Positions 24,252 through 33,048 of a stretch of DNA of 59,992 bases are shown here, one piece after another; the first letter of the stretch is position 1, and each line of letters opens with the position of its first letter. The notes under the pieces are model-generated. The model searched no databases. It saw nothing but the letters and a program-made list of their open reading frames with translations, and was not told the DNA's origin. Where the stretch lies: the NCBI GenBank assembly GCA_937974245.1, contig CALJKV010000096.1, positions 1-59,992 of the forward strand. Direction: 5' to 3'. A program made the position numbers and the translations under genes. Origin of the DNA: an uncultured Chloroflexota bacterium. GTDB taxonomy: Bacteria > Chloroflexota > Anaerolineae > Aggregatilineales > Phototrophicaceae.

Positions 24252-27200
24252 ATGGCGGATGTATTTATCTCCTATTCTCGCCGAGATAGTGAATTTGTCC
24301 AGCGGTTGAACAACGCCTTTGTCAGTTCCAACCGGGTGGTCTGGGTGGACTGGCAGAGCATCCCGCGTGGCGAAGACTGGTGGCGCGAGATCGAGTCCGG
24401 TATTGAAAGCGCCAATGCTTTTATCTGCGTAGTCAGCGAACACTGGCTGACGAGCGAAATCTGCCATAAAGAACTGCTGTACGCACGCTACCAGCATAAG
24501 CGTATCCTCCCGGTCATCCGCCAGCGGATCGAAGATGACATCGAGAAGCAGGTCAAGGGCACCTGGATGGATCTACCCTGGGAACAGGACGCCCGCGACA
24601 ACTGGGACAGCATCAGACACCTGAACTGGGTATTCTTTGACGAGGACGCTCGTTTTAGCACCGAATTCCCGGCACTGCTTACCGCGCTGGAAGCCGACCA
24701 GCCGCATATCAAGGCCCACACCCGCTACCAGAACCGCGCCCTGGAATGGGAGCGGAGCAGCCACAACCCTAGTTTTCTGCTCAAGGGAGATGAATTGGCC
24801 TTCGCGGAAACCTGGCTGGTGGCAGCGAAGGGGAAAGACCCGCAGCCCACACCGCAGCAAATCACTTTTATTCAGTCCAGCCGCCGCGCTGAAGGCTGGG
24901 ACCGGCGAAACCAGTGGATCAGCCAGATCACCAGCGCGATACTGGCAGTCGTCACTGTCTTAGCCGTAATGGCAACCGGATATGCCGCGTTTCAGGTCAA
25001 TACGGCCCAACAAACACTTGATTCGGTCTCGACCAGGGTTCATGAGGGCGAGACCCTGATTGAATCCCTGCGGCTGGCAGCGGTGGCGGATGTTATTTTG
25101 CAGGATGCGAATGGCAACGCTGAAGTCGCTGCCCTGCTCGGCATTCGCGCTCTGAATGCATCCTATTCCCCCCAGGCTGATGCTGCGCTGCGGGAAACGC
25201 TTCCCCGACTGCACTCCATCCGGCGTTTTACCGGTCATTCAGAGACGGTATCCAGTGTGGCCTTCAGCCCGGATGGAAAGTATGCCCTCACGGGCGGTCA
25301 GGATGGCACTGCCCGGCTGTGGGATGTGGCGAACGGAGAGGAACTCCACACCTTCTCCGGCCACATGGATAATGTAGCAGATGTGGCTTTCAGCCCAGAT
25401 GGTCGCACCATTCTTACCGGCAGCTACGATAACACGGCTCGGCTCTGGGATGTGGCGAGTGGGGAAATGATTCGCATCTTCATCGGGCATACCGGATGGG
25501 TAACAGGTGTAGCCTTCAGCCCGGATGGACGCTATGTACTCACCAGCAGCGATGACGTAAGCGCCAAGGTGTGGGATGTGGACAGCGGGGATAATGTCCT
25601 GACCTTTTTCGGCCATAGAGGTGCTGTATGGGACGTGGCCTTTAGTCCCGATGGGCGTTATTTTCTCACGGGCGGTGAGGATGGCGCTGCCCGGCTGTGG
25701 GATGTAGAGGGGGGCGCAGAAATCCATGTATTCGCCGGGCATGTGGGCAGTGTGAAGAGCGTTGCTTTCAGCCCGGATGGACATTATGCCCTCACCGCTG
25801 GCAGTGACAAGACGGCCCGGCTGTGGGATGTAGAGGACGGCGTAGAAATTCATGTATTCACCGGACATATGGGCAGTGTGGAAAGTGTAGCCTTCAGCCC
25901 TGACGGACAGTATGCTCTCTCCGGTGGACAGGACGGCACTGCCCGGTTGTGGGATGTGGAGGGCGGGACGGAACTGGCTGTCTTCACCGGCCACATGGAC
26001 ATGGTGTGGAGCGTGGCATTCAGCCCGGATGGACAGTATGCTCTGACCGGCAGCTCTGACGGCACCGCCCGGTTGTGGGATGCGAAAGGGGGTGACGCGG
26101 TCCACATTTACGATAGCCATACGTTTGTGGTGCGGAGTGTGGCCTTTAGCCCCGACAGTCGTTATGCCCTCACCGAGAGCAGCGACAGCGCCGCCCGGCT
26201 ATGGGATGTGACCAGTGGCGATGCCCTCCAGACGTTCACAGGTCACACGGGGGAGGTCTTGGACGTGGCCTTCAGCCCCGACGGTCACTATGTCCTCACC
26301 GGAAGCCGTGACAAGACCGCCCTGCTGTGGGATGCGACCAGCGGTGAAGTCCTCCAGACGTTCACCGGCCACACTGGAGAGGTGTGGGAGGTGGCTTTCA
26401 GCCCGGATGGCCGCACCGTACTCACCGGGAGCAGTGGTGGCGCCGTCCGGCTGTGGGATGTGAGCAGTGGCGTGACTCTCCATACTTTGACCCCGAATTC
26501 GGGTGGCGTCAGAAGCATGGCCTTCAGCCCGGACTTACGGTATGTCCTCATCGGTGGCTTTGACACCACGGTCCGGTTATGGGATGTGGCGAGCGGCCAG
26601 GAAGTACACATCTTTGCCGGACATCTGGATTCGGTGGTAGATGAAGTGTTTAGTCCTGATGGGCGCTATGCCCTCACCGGAAGCTGGGATGGGACTGCGC
26701 GGCTGTGGGATGTGAGCAGCGGTGAAGCAATCCACATCTTATCCGGTCATACCTTCTGGCTGACAAGTGTTGCCTTCAGCCCCGATGGGCGCTATGCCCT
26801 AACCGGGAGTAATGACACGACTGCGCGGGTGTGGGATGTGACCAGTGGTGAAACACTCCATATCCTGTCCGGCCACACAGGGGTTGTGACAAGTGTGAGT
26901 TTCAGCCCGAACGGATATTATGCCCTCACCAGCAGTATGGATGGCACGGCCCGGTTATGGGATTTGGCGAGCGGCCAGGAAGTACACATCTTTGCCGGAC
27001 ATCTGAATTCGGTGGTAAATGGAGTGTTTAGTCCCGATGGGCGCTACGTTCTCACCGGAAGCTGGGATGGCACGGCCCGGTTGTGGTTTGTTGGTACGCC
27101 GGATGAACTGGTGGAGTACACGTGTGCCCGTGTGTTCCGTGATTTCACCGGCGAAGAACGCCGACAGTACGGCATCCTTGATGAGGGGCCGACCTGCCCG

Positions 27201-27266
27201 CAGTTCGTGCCGGGATATGTCGCCCCAACTTCCAAACCAACGCCGACGAGCACGCCAGAACCATAA
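24252..27266 (+). CDS. TIR-domain protein with a membrane segment and 15 WD40 repeats
   Basis: A 1004-residue protein in three parts. Residues 1-135 are a TIR domain (ADVFISYSRRDSEFVQRL, WVDWQSIPRGEDWWREIESG, SEHWLTSEICHKEL), with Glu74 at the place of the catalytic Glu of NAD-cleaving TIRs. A hydrophobic segment at about 220-245 (ITSAILAVVTVLAVMATGYA) should anchor it in the membrane. Residues 328-957 are 15 uninterrupted 42-residue WD40 repeats of the form GH-x4-V-x2-VAFSPDGRYALTGS-D-TARLWDV, enough for two beta-propellers. The tail is rich in Pro/Thr. The ATG at 24252 follows AGGAGCAGTT. TIR-WD40 proteins act as sensors or scaffolds and are suspected in defence; the WD40 part would recognise the trigger and the TIR act as effector. 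That role is inferred. Confidence 0.9.
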   Translation: MADVFISYSRRDSEFVQRLNNAFVSSNRVVWVDWQSIPRGEDWWREIESGIESANAFICVVSEHWLTSEICHKELLYARYQHKRILPVIRQRIEDDIEKQVKGTWMDLPWEQDARDNWDSIRHLNWVFFDEDARFSTEFPALLTALEADQPHIKAHTRYQNRALEWERSSHNPSFLLKGDELAFAETWLVAAKGKDPQPTPQQITFIQSSRRAEGWDRRNQWISQITSAILAVVTVLAVMATGYAAFQVNTAQQTLDSVSTRVHEGETLIESLRLAAVADVILQDANGNAEVAALLGIRALNASYSPQADAALRETLPRLHSIRRFTGHSETVSSVAFSPDGKYALTGGQDGTARLWDVANGEELHTFSGHMDNVADVAFSPDGRTILTGSYDNTARLWDVASGEMIRIFIGHTGWVTGVAFSPDGRYVLTSSDDVSAKVWDVDSGDNVLTFFGHRGAVWDVAFSPDGRYFLTGGEDGAARLWDVEGGAEIHVFAGHVGSVKSVAFSPDGHYALTAGSDKTARLWDVEDGVEIHVFTGHMGSVESVAFSPDGQYALSGGQDGTARLWDVEGGTELAVFTGHMDMVWSVAFSPDGQYALTGSSDGTARLWDAKGGDAVHIYDSHTFVVRSVAFSPDSRYALTESSDSAARLWDVTSGDALQTFTGHTGEVLDVAFSPDGHYVLTGSRDKTALLWDATSGEVLQTFTGHTGEVWEVAFSPDGRTVLTGSSGGAVRLWDVSSGVTLHTLTPNSGGVRSMAFSPDLRYVLIGGFDTTVRLWDVASGQEVHIFAGHLDSVVDEVFSPDGRYALTGSWDGTARLWDVSSGEAIHILSGHTFWLTSVAFSPDGRYALTGSNDTTARVWDVTSGETLHILSGHTGVVTSVSFSPNGYYALTSSMDGTARLWDLASGQEVHIFAGHLNSVVNGVFSPDGRYVLTGSWDGTARLWFVGTPDELVEYTCARVFRDFTGEERRQYGILDEGPTCPQFVPGYVAPTSKPTPTSTPEP
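25233..27122 (+). repeat. 15 tandem 126-bp units encoding WD40 blades
   Basis: The 42-codon blades are highly alike at the DNA level. Blades 11-12 (from 26589) and 14-15 (from 26967) are nearly identical over ~120 bp with an offset of 378 bp, exactly three units, showing a recent three-blade duplication by unequal recombination or slippage. Confidence 0.88.
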
Positions 27267-27275
27267 CGAAACACA

Positions 27276-27299
27276 ACGGACGGTCTGCTGGCCGTCCGT
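27276..27299. terminator. Bidirectional hairpin between convergent genes
   Basis: ACGGACGG (27276-27283) and CCGTCCGT (27292-27299) form a perfect 8-bp stem between the ends of the TIR-WD40 gene and the phosphohexomutase gene. The T-run is poor, so termination may be partial. Confidence 0.6.
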
Positions 27300-27330
27300 C
27301 TGCTTGAGTGTTGAAGTGAAGGGAGTTGAT

Positions 27331-28722
27331 CTACACCGCTATCTCCGCCACCTGGGGGTACTGGCGCAACGCCGCCAGGAACAGGTCACGGTAGGCCAGC
27401 GCGTCGGCCTCGGTTTGCCCCTCAAAGCGCAGGCTTAAAACTGGCTCGGTGTTGCTGGCGCGCAGGATGCCCCAGCCCTTCTCGAACTGAATCCGCACAC
27501 CGTCCACGTCTATCACCGTCCCTTTGTCTCCCAGGGCGGCCTTCACGCCGCCAATCACCGTCTCTTTGGCGTCGTCGGGGCAGTGCGGACGATATTCCGG
27601 CGTGCTGTAATAGTGTGGCAGCGCGGCATCCAGCGCGGAGAGGGGTGCAGCGCCCGCCGCCAGTAGTTGCAGCAGCCGCCCGGCAGCGAAGTACCCGTCA
27701 TCGAAGCCGAAGTAGTCTTCACCCAGGAAGATGTGCCCGCTCATCTCGCCGCCCAGCAGTGCCCCGCGTTCGGCCATTCGTGCCTTAATCAGGGAATGCC
27801 CGCTGATCCACATCTCCGGCTGCCCCCCGGCCTGGGCGATGGCATCGAACAGCGCCTGACTGCTCAACACGTCGGCCACCACGATTTCGCCGGGATGCCG
27901 TTTGAGCATGTCCTGGGCCAGCAGCGCCAGGATACGATCCGCGACGATCATCCGTCCCTGCTCATCTACCGCCCCCATCCGGTCGGCGTCCCCATCGAAG
28001 GCGATCCCCGCGTCCGCGCCCAGCGCCCGCACCCGTTCCCCCAGCATCGCCATGTTTTCCGGCGTTTGCGGGTCGGGCTGGTGGTTGGGATAGTGGCCGT
28101 CCGGTTCGCAGTACAGGCACTCGACCACCTCATGCCCCCACTTGCGCAGCAGCATCGGCGCGAACAGGCCGCCCGTCCCGTTGCCCGCGTCCACCACCAC
28201 TTTCAGGGGACGCGCCATCGTCAAGCGCCCGGCAAGATCGTTCATATAGGCGCTGTAGGCCTTCTCGTCGGCTTCAGCCTCGCCTGTGCCATACGCCAGT
28301 TGATCGCGTTCGATCATCGTCCGCAGCAGCGTGAGCTGGCCGCCATACAGGTTGCGCTTGCCTATACTTAACTTGAAGCCATTTTGTTCGGGGGGCAGGT
28401 GGCTGCCGGTAATCATCAGCCCGCCGGCGTCGCCTCGGTGGATGGCGTGCCAGTAGACCAGCGGCGTCGAAACCAGTCCGATGTCCACCGCGTCGCAGCC
28501 ACTCGCAAGGATACCCTCAATAGCGGCTTCGGCCAGTTCAAATGAAGTCAGGCGGTTGTCGCGCCCAACGACGACCTGCTGCTTTTCTTCAACCCGCTGC
28601 ACAAATGTTCCGAAAGCGTGGCCGATCTGCCGGGCAACCGCCGGGGTGATCACTGCGCCATCGCCCATTGCCTGGCCGCGAATATCGTATTTCTTGAAGA
28701 TTTTCGGCGTAATTTCGGTCAT
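27331..28722 (-). CDS. Phosphomannomutase/phosphoglucomutase
   Basis: A 463-residue alpha-D-phosphohexomutase that interconverts hexose-1- and hexose-6-phosphates. The start ITPKIFKKYDIRGQAMG carries the family Y-D-I-R-G. The phosphoserine loop reads MITGSHLPPEQNGFKL, where most family members have T-A-S-H-N-P. The metal loop FDGDADRMGAV, the sugar loop LGGEMSGHIFLGEDYFGFDDG and the phosphate loop RASNTEPVLSLRFEG are intact. The ATG at 28722 begins one base after the stop codon of the nucleotidyltransferase gene (TGACATG), so the two form an operon that makes a sugar-1-phosphate and then activates it. Mannose and glucose phosphates are equally possible substrates. An upstream in-frame start at 28824 lies inside the previous gene and is rejected. 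Confidence 0.9.
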   Translation of the reverse strand: MTEITPKIFKKYDIRGQAMGDGAVITPAVARQIGHAFGTFVQRVEEKQQVVVGRDNRLTSFELAEAAIEGILASGCDAVDIGLVSTPLVYWHAIHRGDAGGLMITGSHLPPEQNGFKLSIGKRNLYGGQLTLLRTMIERDQLAYGTGEAEADEKAYSAYMNDLAGRLTMARPLKVVVDAGNGTGGLFAPMLLRKWGHEVVECLYCEPDGHYPNHQPDPQTPENMAMLGERVRALGADAGIAFDGDADRMGAVDEQGRMIVADRILALLAQDMLKRHPGEIVVADVLSSQALFDAIAQAGGQPEMWISGHSLIKARMAERGALLGGEMSGHIFLGEDYFGFDDGYFAAGRLLQLLAAGAAPLSALDAALPHYYSTPEYRPHCPDDAKETVIGGVKAALGDKGTVIDVDGVRIQFEKGWGILRASNTEPVLSLRFEGQTEADALAYRDLFLAALRQYPQVAEIAV

Positions 28723-28723
28723 G

Positions 28724-30016
28724 TCACGCTTCCACCACCACAATTTCCTGCTTGACGTACACGCGCTGGTCATCTTTGACATCATGGCGCACGTGCGTGC
28801 CGGGGCCAACCTGCGCCCGTTCACCCACTTTCACGCCGGGCATGGTCATCACATCCACCGAGAGGAAAGCATCCTGCCCAATGATCGCGCCCAGCTTGTC
28901 GCGCCCGGTATCGAGCTTCTGCCCTTTCACCGTGCTGGGAACATTCCCTTTGTCCATGCGGAGATTGGCCGTCGTGCAGCCCGCCGAGAAATTCACGTTG
29001 GGCGCGAACACGCTGTCCAGCACCCGGCAGGCGTGCATCTGGCAGCCATCGGCCACGTAACTACGGGCGACCTCGGTGGTGAAACCCACATTACAGCCAT
29101 TCAGCACCATTGAGCCACGCACCAGGGCATTATTGCCAACAATCGTCCCCGCGCCAATATAGGCCGGGCCGACCACCGCCGCGCCTGGGAAGACCTTCGC
29201 GCCTTCGCCAATGAACACGTTCCCGATCAGCGTCGCGGTAGGGGCGATATACGCGCTCTCAGCCACAATCTGCCCCTGAATCCGGCTCAGGAAATAGTCC
29301 ATAATGTCCAGTACATGCCAGGGGAACTTGAGGGCGCTCCAGTGTCCGCTGTACCGTATCGCCTGGAAAGGCTGCGACTTCATCAGGGCGTCCATTGCCC
29401 GTTCGTAATGGTCGTCGCCCGGTTTATCGCTGGCATACTCGGCGCGGATGGCATCCAGCAACCGCCCGGCGTGGCTGTGGACATGCGCGACGATGCTCAC
29501 CAGGTTGCTGGGGCGGTTTTCCGGGCCGGGCTTCTCAACAATGCCGCTGATACGGTCTGCGCCATCCACGACCATATAGCCGCCTGGGAAGTAGTCCTCC
29601 ATCTCGTACCCCGCCAGGTAGGTTGTGCCGGGCGCGGCGTGGTAGGCGTCCAGCATCGCCTGGTGCAGCGCATCGTCCACCACGTCATGCACCTGGTTGA
29701 TGTAGAGCGCCGAGTCGGGACGATTCGCCAGCAGCGGAGCGGCCTGTAGAATCGCGTCGCCCATGCCTTTTGGCGCTTCCTGCACGGCGAATTGAATGTT
29801 CAGGCCGCCCAGACGTGCGGTGAGTGATTGGATGTCCGCCAGGTTATCCGGGTTCGCCACAATAATCACATCGTTGAATCCGAGGGCATGGTAACGCTGA
29901 AGCTGGTTGACCAGCAGCGGCTCGGTGCCAAACCGGATTAACGACTTCTCACGCAGCGGCCACATGCGTGAGGACGCACCGCCCGCGAGGATGAGCAAGA
30001 TAGGAGTCTGAGTCAA
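28724..30016 (-). CDS. Sugar-1-phosphate nucleotidyltransferase with left-handed beta-helix (TTG start)
   Basis: A 430-residue enzyme that joins NTP and a sugar-1-phosphate. The N-terminal NTP-transferase domain begins ILLILAGGASSRMWPLREKS (nucleotide loop, slightly different from G-G-x-G-T-R-L) and continues with FNDVIIVANPDNL and SALYINQVHDVVDD. From about residue 255, hexapeptide repeats (YIAPTATLIGNVFIGEGAKV, FPGAAVVGPAYIGAGTIVG) form a left-handed beta-helix, as in GlmU-like and GDP-mannose-type pyrophosphorylases. No ATG is near; the TTG at 30016 has GAGGAG eight bases upstream and places the nucleotide loop correctly, so TTG is taken as the start. The next gene is a phosphohexomutase. 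The sugar and nucleotide cannot be told from sequence alone. Confidence 0.87.
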   Translation of the reverse strand: MTQTPILLILAGGASSRMWPLREKSLIRFGTEPLLVNQLQRYHALGFNDVIIVANPDNLADIQSLTARLGGLNIQFAVQEAPKGMGDAILQAAPLLANRPDSALYINQVHDVVDDALHQAMLDAYHAAPGTTYLAGYEMEDYFPGGYMVVDGADRISGIVEKPGPENRPSNLVSIVAHVHSHAGRLLDAIRAEYASDKPGDDHYERAMDALMKSQPFQAIRYSGHWSALKFPWHVLDIMDYFLSRIQGQIVAESAYIAPTATLIGNVFIGEGAKVFPGAAVVGPAYIGAGTIVGNNALVRGSMVLNGCNVGFTTEVARSYVADGCQMHACRVLDSVFAPNVNFSAGCTTANLRMDKGNVPSTVKGQKLDTGRDKLGAIIGQDAFLSVDVMTMPGVKVGERAQVGPGTHVRHDVKDDQRVYVKQEIVVVEA

Positions 30017-30274
30017 AATGAATTCTCCTCGTTTAGTGCTGTGTCGGGCAAATAAGTCAAGCAACACAGCACGCTGATTGTAAGGACAGCATTCTCGCCG
30101 TCCGTCGAACAGGCAGAAGCCTGACACCACGTTTTTTCGTTTATTGACTTGCTGGACGCAGCATTTACCATTCTTTTACTATGTATTGTAGCCAATCGCT
30201 GCAAAGAATGGCACTATGCGCTACAATCAGCATTAGAGTGCAGCCTTAAATTAAGCTAATCAGGGCAATCCAAC

Positions 30275-30709
30275 ATGAGTGACAATTTTCTAACCACGTT
30301 AATGGAATTCGCGCTTCAGAAAACCGGGGCGGAGCGGGCGCTGGCAGTAGACACCGGGATGAATGTGTTAGGGATGGTTAATTTAGACGATGAGGCCATG
30401 CAGGCGAAAGATTTCAACGCGATGGACTGCGTGAGACGGGCATTAAACAGCGGTGAGCCTCTGATTACCAATAATGCCGTGATTGACCCCAACCAGGCGC
30501 CCATCACCAATACTCAGTTTCGTAACCTGCGGCTGGTGATCGTGATTCCGGTAGCGGGGTTTGGCGCGGTTTACCTTGACCAGACGATCAGCAAGGGGGT
30601 TATCTCCAAAGAAACTGTCAACCGGCTGATGACGCTGGCGGCAGATACAGCAGGAAATGAAGCGGTCAGTATGGATGACCTGGCCGGATACTACCAGACT
30701 CTATCGTGA
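30275..30709 (+). CDS. Small GAF-like domain protein
   Basis: A 144-residue soluble protein with the pattern of a stand-alone GAF domain: RALAVDTGMNVLGMVNLD, the helix of MDCVRRALNSGEPLITNN, then NLRLVIVIPVAGFGAVYLDQ and the last helix VNRLMTLAADTA. GAF domains bind small ligands or partner proteins in signalling. No output domain is attached. It faces the signalling gene group on the opposite strand, ending 6 bp before that group's last gene. The ATG at 30275 has no strong ribosome site (CAATCCAAC). Function is inferred from fold and neighbourhood only. Confidence 0.7.
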   Translation: MSDNFLTTLMEFALQKTGAERALAVDTGMNVLGMVNLDDEAMQAKDFNAMDCVRRALNSGEPLITNNAVIDPNQAPITNTQFRNLRLVIVIPVAGFGAVYLDQTISKGVISKETVNRLMTLAADTAGNEAVSMDDLAGYYQTLS

Positions 30710-30715
30710 AGCGGG

Positions 30716-31633
30716 TCAGCTTTCTAATTGTGGCAAACGCCGGGGTTGGGGGATAGTCTTGAGGATGTCTTCGATAATCGCCGCCGCCCGTTTGCTATAC
30801 AACCAGATCATGCCGGGTTTCACATCGGTGCTGCAGATCACGGCCAGTGAGACGGCATAGGGCGAGCCAAACTCAATCATATAAACACCGGTTGTTTCCC
30901 CTTCAAAATAGGTCGAGTTGAACTTGGTTTCATCAAGGATGGTCGCCAGTGACTGCTGGGCGCTGTGGTCAATACTGAGCGCCTGAGTCAGAAGTTGCAG
31001 ATCGTAATCTTCCAGCGTGCCTGCCGCGCCGATCATGTTGCCGTCATTATCCATCAGGCCGACGAAGTTTGCCTTCACATGCCCCAATAAGCGGCTGAGT
31101 TCCCAGTTAATCCGCTTGAACTGCGCGCGGCCCAGCATGAGTGCCGCCGGGCGGGTGTGGGGGTCAAGCCGCCGGGCGCGTTCCTGGGTCATGTCTGCGG
31201 AAGCTGCCGGCTGCGCTTCTGCTGGTTCGCCACTGGTCGAGGGATAGATCATTTCCAACTGGCGTTCAATTTGCATGAGCACAAAGGACATATTCAACGG
31301 TTTATACAGGTAGTCCACTGCCCCCAGGCGGTACACGGCAATCGCGCTTTTGGCCGATAAATCGTCGTCAATGACGATGACGCGGGACGCAGGACGCAGC
31401 CCGCCCACGACGGCCAGGAGATCCATGCCGCTCAGATCGGGCAGTTCGGCTTCGGTTACAATCAAATCGAATTCGGTCAGCAGGATTTCACTGAGTGCTT
31501 CTTCAAAATTGACGGCCTGGTTTACCGTATACCCACCAGCCGACTCGAGGGTGTCGCTGATTGCATTGCGAAGCGACTGGTCTTTCGCAACGATCAAGAT
31601 ACGTGCCGGGTAACGACCATTGTTACGTGCCAT
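30716..31633 (-). CDS. Pseudo-receiver domain fused to a Roadblock/LC7 domain
   Basis: A 305-residue protein. Residues 10-125 follow the response-regulator receiver fold (ARILIVAKDQSLRNAI, FDLIVTEAELPDLSGMDLL, VDYLYKPLNMS). The phospho-accepting Asp is replaced by Glu61 and the acidic pocket that binds Mg is lost (Ala16-Lys17), so it cannot be phosphorylated and may be locked in one state. A linker rich in Ala and Glu follows. Residues 180-300 match Roadblock/LC7 (INWELSRLLGHVKANFVGLM, DNDGNMIGAAG, SPYAVSLAVICSTD), which regulates small GTPases or assembles complexes. It overlaps the cheW-like gene by 11 bp and ends the four-gene operon. No MglA-type GTPase is present in the window. Confidence 0.85.
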   Translation of the reverse strand: MARNNGRYPARILIVAKDQSLRNAISDTLESAGGYTVNQAVNFEEALSEILLTEFDLIVTEAELPDLSGMDLLAVVGGLRPASRVIVIDDDLSAKSAIAVYRLGAVDYLYKPLNMSFVLMQIERQLEMIYPSTSGEPAEAQPAASADMTQERARRLDPHTRPAALMLGRAQFKRINWELSRLLGHVKANFVGLMDNDGNMIGAAGTLEDYDLQLLTQALSIDHSAQQSLATILDETKFNSTYFEGETTGVYMIEFGSPYAVSLAVICSTDVKPGMIWLYSKRAAAIIEDILKTIPQPRRLPQLES

Positions 31634-32096
31634 GCTGCTCGCCTTTATGTCCTATCTCTTCTGGCGTGAATGCGGTCAGAAGCGGGGGGACGGAGATGAG
31701 TTGGAGCAAATGTTCCTCATAATTCATCATACCATGAATATAGCGCCCCGCCCCCATTGGAGTCTCAATTCTTTGCGGGTTTACATACTGCACCTGGTGA
31801 ATTTCATCTACGATGAGTCCTGCCCGCCGCCCCATGTGTTGAACCACAATAAATAGCGTTTCTACGCCGATTTCAGCCTGCGGGTAGCCAAAAACCTGGC
31901 GTAAATCAATGATCGGGATCATCTGGCCGTGACGGTTGGCAAACCCCAGGACTTCAGGTTGCAAGTCCGGTGTCTGGATAAGGGATACCATCGCCATGAC
32001 TTCCAGCACATCTTCAACGAGCAACCCGTAGAACTGATCGTTCATGCGGAAGGTCAGGATCGGTGTGGTATCAAGAGGTGAATTCTTCACTGTCAT
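31623..32096 (-). CDS. CheW-like scaffold protein
   Basis: A 157-residue CheW-domain protein. Visible family features are LTFRMNDQFYGLLVEDVLEV at the N terminus, VLGFANRHGQMIPIIDLRQVFG (the usual G-x2-N-x-RG-x-IVP-V-DLR) near residue 55 and RAGLIVDEIHQVQYVNPQ near 90. CheW links receptors to the CheA kinase, but neither a CheA nor a receptor gene is nearby, so here it may bridge the receiver, the RsbT-like protein and the Roadblock protein. Its start overlaps the preceding gene by 26 bp. The ATG at 32096 has AGGA eight bases upstream; another ATG at 32105 is possible. Confidence 0.87.
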   Translation of the reverse strand: MTVKNSPLDTTPILTFRMNDQFYGLLVEDVLEVMAMVSLIQTPDLQPEVLGFANRHGQMIPIIDLRQVFGYPQAEIGVETLFIVVQHMGRRAGLIVDEIHQVQYVNPQRIETPMGAGRYIHGMMNYEEHLLQLISVPPLLTAFTPEEIGHKGEQHGT

Positions 32097-32505
32097 CGCT
32101 GGCATCCTGTCCGCCGCGCCATACGATCATCATTATCATAGGTGATTTGTCGCCTTCAACCAGAATTTCGTCCACCAATTCCCCCATTTTTGAGCGCAAC
32201 GCGATCAGCACATTGCCGGAAGCGACCCCGGCGAGCCATGCGGCGCTGGTCGAAATCTGAAGGCCGGATTTATTGTCATTGGTCACGCCATTAAAGTGAA
32301 TCGTGTGAGGGGCATTGGTCTTGAGCGTGAGTTCGGCCAGAGTCGCCGCCGCGCTGGCAAGCTGTGCCTGGTGCGCTGGTGTGAACCCCAGTAGCCCGCC
32401 TGCCCGCCGGGCGGTATTGCGGACGATCATCACATCCATTGTGGTTTCAACCCGCGCCGAAAGTACGGGTGGCTGCATCTGATAGGGGCTGGTTGGTCGT
32501 GTCAT
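32071..32505 (-). CDS. RsbT/anti-sigma-factor-like GHKL protein, degenerate
   Basis: A 144-residue protein resembling the RsbT/RsbW ATPase family. VRNTARRAGGLLGFTPAHQAQLASAAATLAEL matches in pattern the first helices of RsbT (R-x2-A-x3-GFS-x2-DQ-x-IATA-x-SELARN), given here only in part. The N box that binds Mg-ATP, normally E-L-A-R-N, reads AELTLKTN, and no clear G box follows; SGLQISTSAAWLAGVASGNV stands where one would expect it. ATP binding may therefore be lost. It follows the CheY-like gene by 35 bp and overlaps the cheW gene. The ATG at 32505 has AGGA five bases upstream; a TTG at 32544 is an alternative. The assignment is a fold-level guess. Confidence 0.6.
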   Translation of the reverse strand: MTRPTSPYQMQPPVLSARVETTMDVMIVRNTARRAGGLLGFTPAHQAQLASAAATLAELTLKTNAPHTIHFNGVTNDNKSGLQISTSAAWLAGVASGNVLIALRSKMGELVDEILVEGDKSPMIMMIVWRGGQDASDDSEEFTS

Positions 32506-32540
32506 AAAATCCTGTACCTGCTGAACGCACGGGTGGCGTA

Positions 32541-32918
32541 TCAACCTTTAAGAATGCCGAGTTCCTGTAAGGTCGTGACCAGGTGTTCGGTAGCGAAAAT
32601 ATCTTTGGGGATATAGTCATCCGCGCCGGCCTGTAAGCCGGAGAGGGTATCCTGAGCGCTGGCCCGGTCGGTGAGCATAATCACCGGAATATCTTTGGTG
32701 GCCGGGGTGCGCTTGAGACGGCGGCAGACCTGGAAACCGTCCATCGTGGGGAGTTTGACATCCAGCACGATCAGATCGGGCGGGTTTTCCATCACCGCCC
32801 GCAGGCCATCGGGACCATCATAGACGACCCGGACTTCTAAGCCCACGCTCTCCAGTGTTTCCTTTATCTGCGCCGCCTGGGTTTGACTATCTTCAATCAA
32901 TAAGGCAGTTAAGGGCAT
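32541..32918 (-). CDS. Stand-alone response regulator receiver (CheY-like)
   Basis: A 125-residue single receiver domain. The acidic pair E9-D10 in LLIEDSQTQ, the phospho-accepting Asp53 in DLIVLDVKLPTMDGFQVCRR, the Thr of IPVIMLTDRAS and the Lys of ADDYIPKD are all present, so it should be phosphorylatable, unlike the receiver three genes downstream. There is no output domain, so the signal is passed by protein contact as for CheY or PatA/PilG-type regulators. It is the first gene of the four-gene minus-strand operon with the RsbT-like, CheW-like and Roadblock genes. Upstream lies a 640-bp gap containing a large inverted repeat. Confidence 0.92.
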   Translation of the reverse strand: MPLTALLIEDSQTQAAQIKETLESVGLEVRVVYDGPDGLRAVMENPPDLIVLDVKLPTMDGFQVCRRLKRTPATKDIPVIMLTDRASAQDTLSGLQAGADDYIPKDIFATEHLVTTLQELGILKG

Positions 32919-33048
32919 AGTACTTGTGGCTGAAGGGGTGTAAACAAATATAAAATAAAGCCAGCCACGACCTCCTTAAACCGTATTATAAACCATTCTG
33001 CCAGGATTAACGTCTCTGGCAAACCATTTTATAACATTCACCCAAAGA

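Noticed and set aside
25239..26120. Minus-strand open frame of 293 codons with HIPQPGSA-type repeats
   Set aside because: It is the antisense image of the tandem WD40 units.
25233..27122. Regular repeats that might suggest a CRISPR array or satellite
   Set aside because: The 126-bp period is in frame and encodes WD40 blades; there are no spacers.
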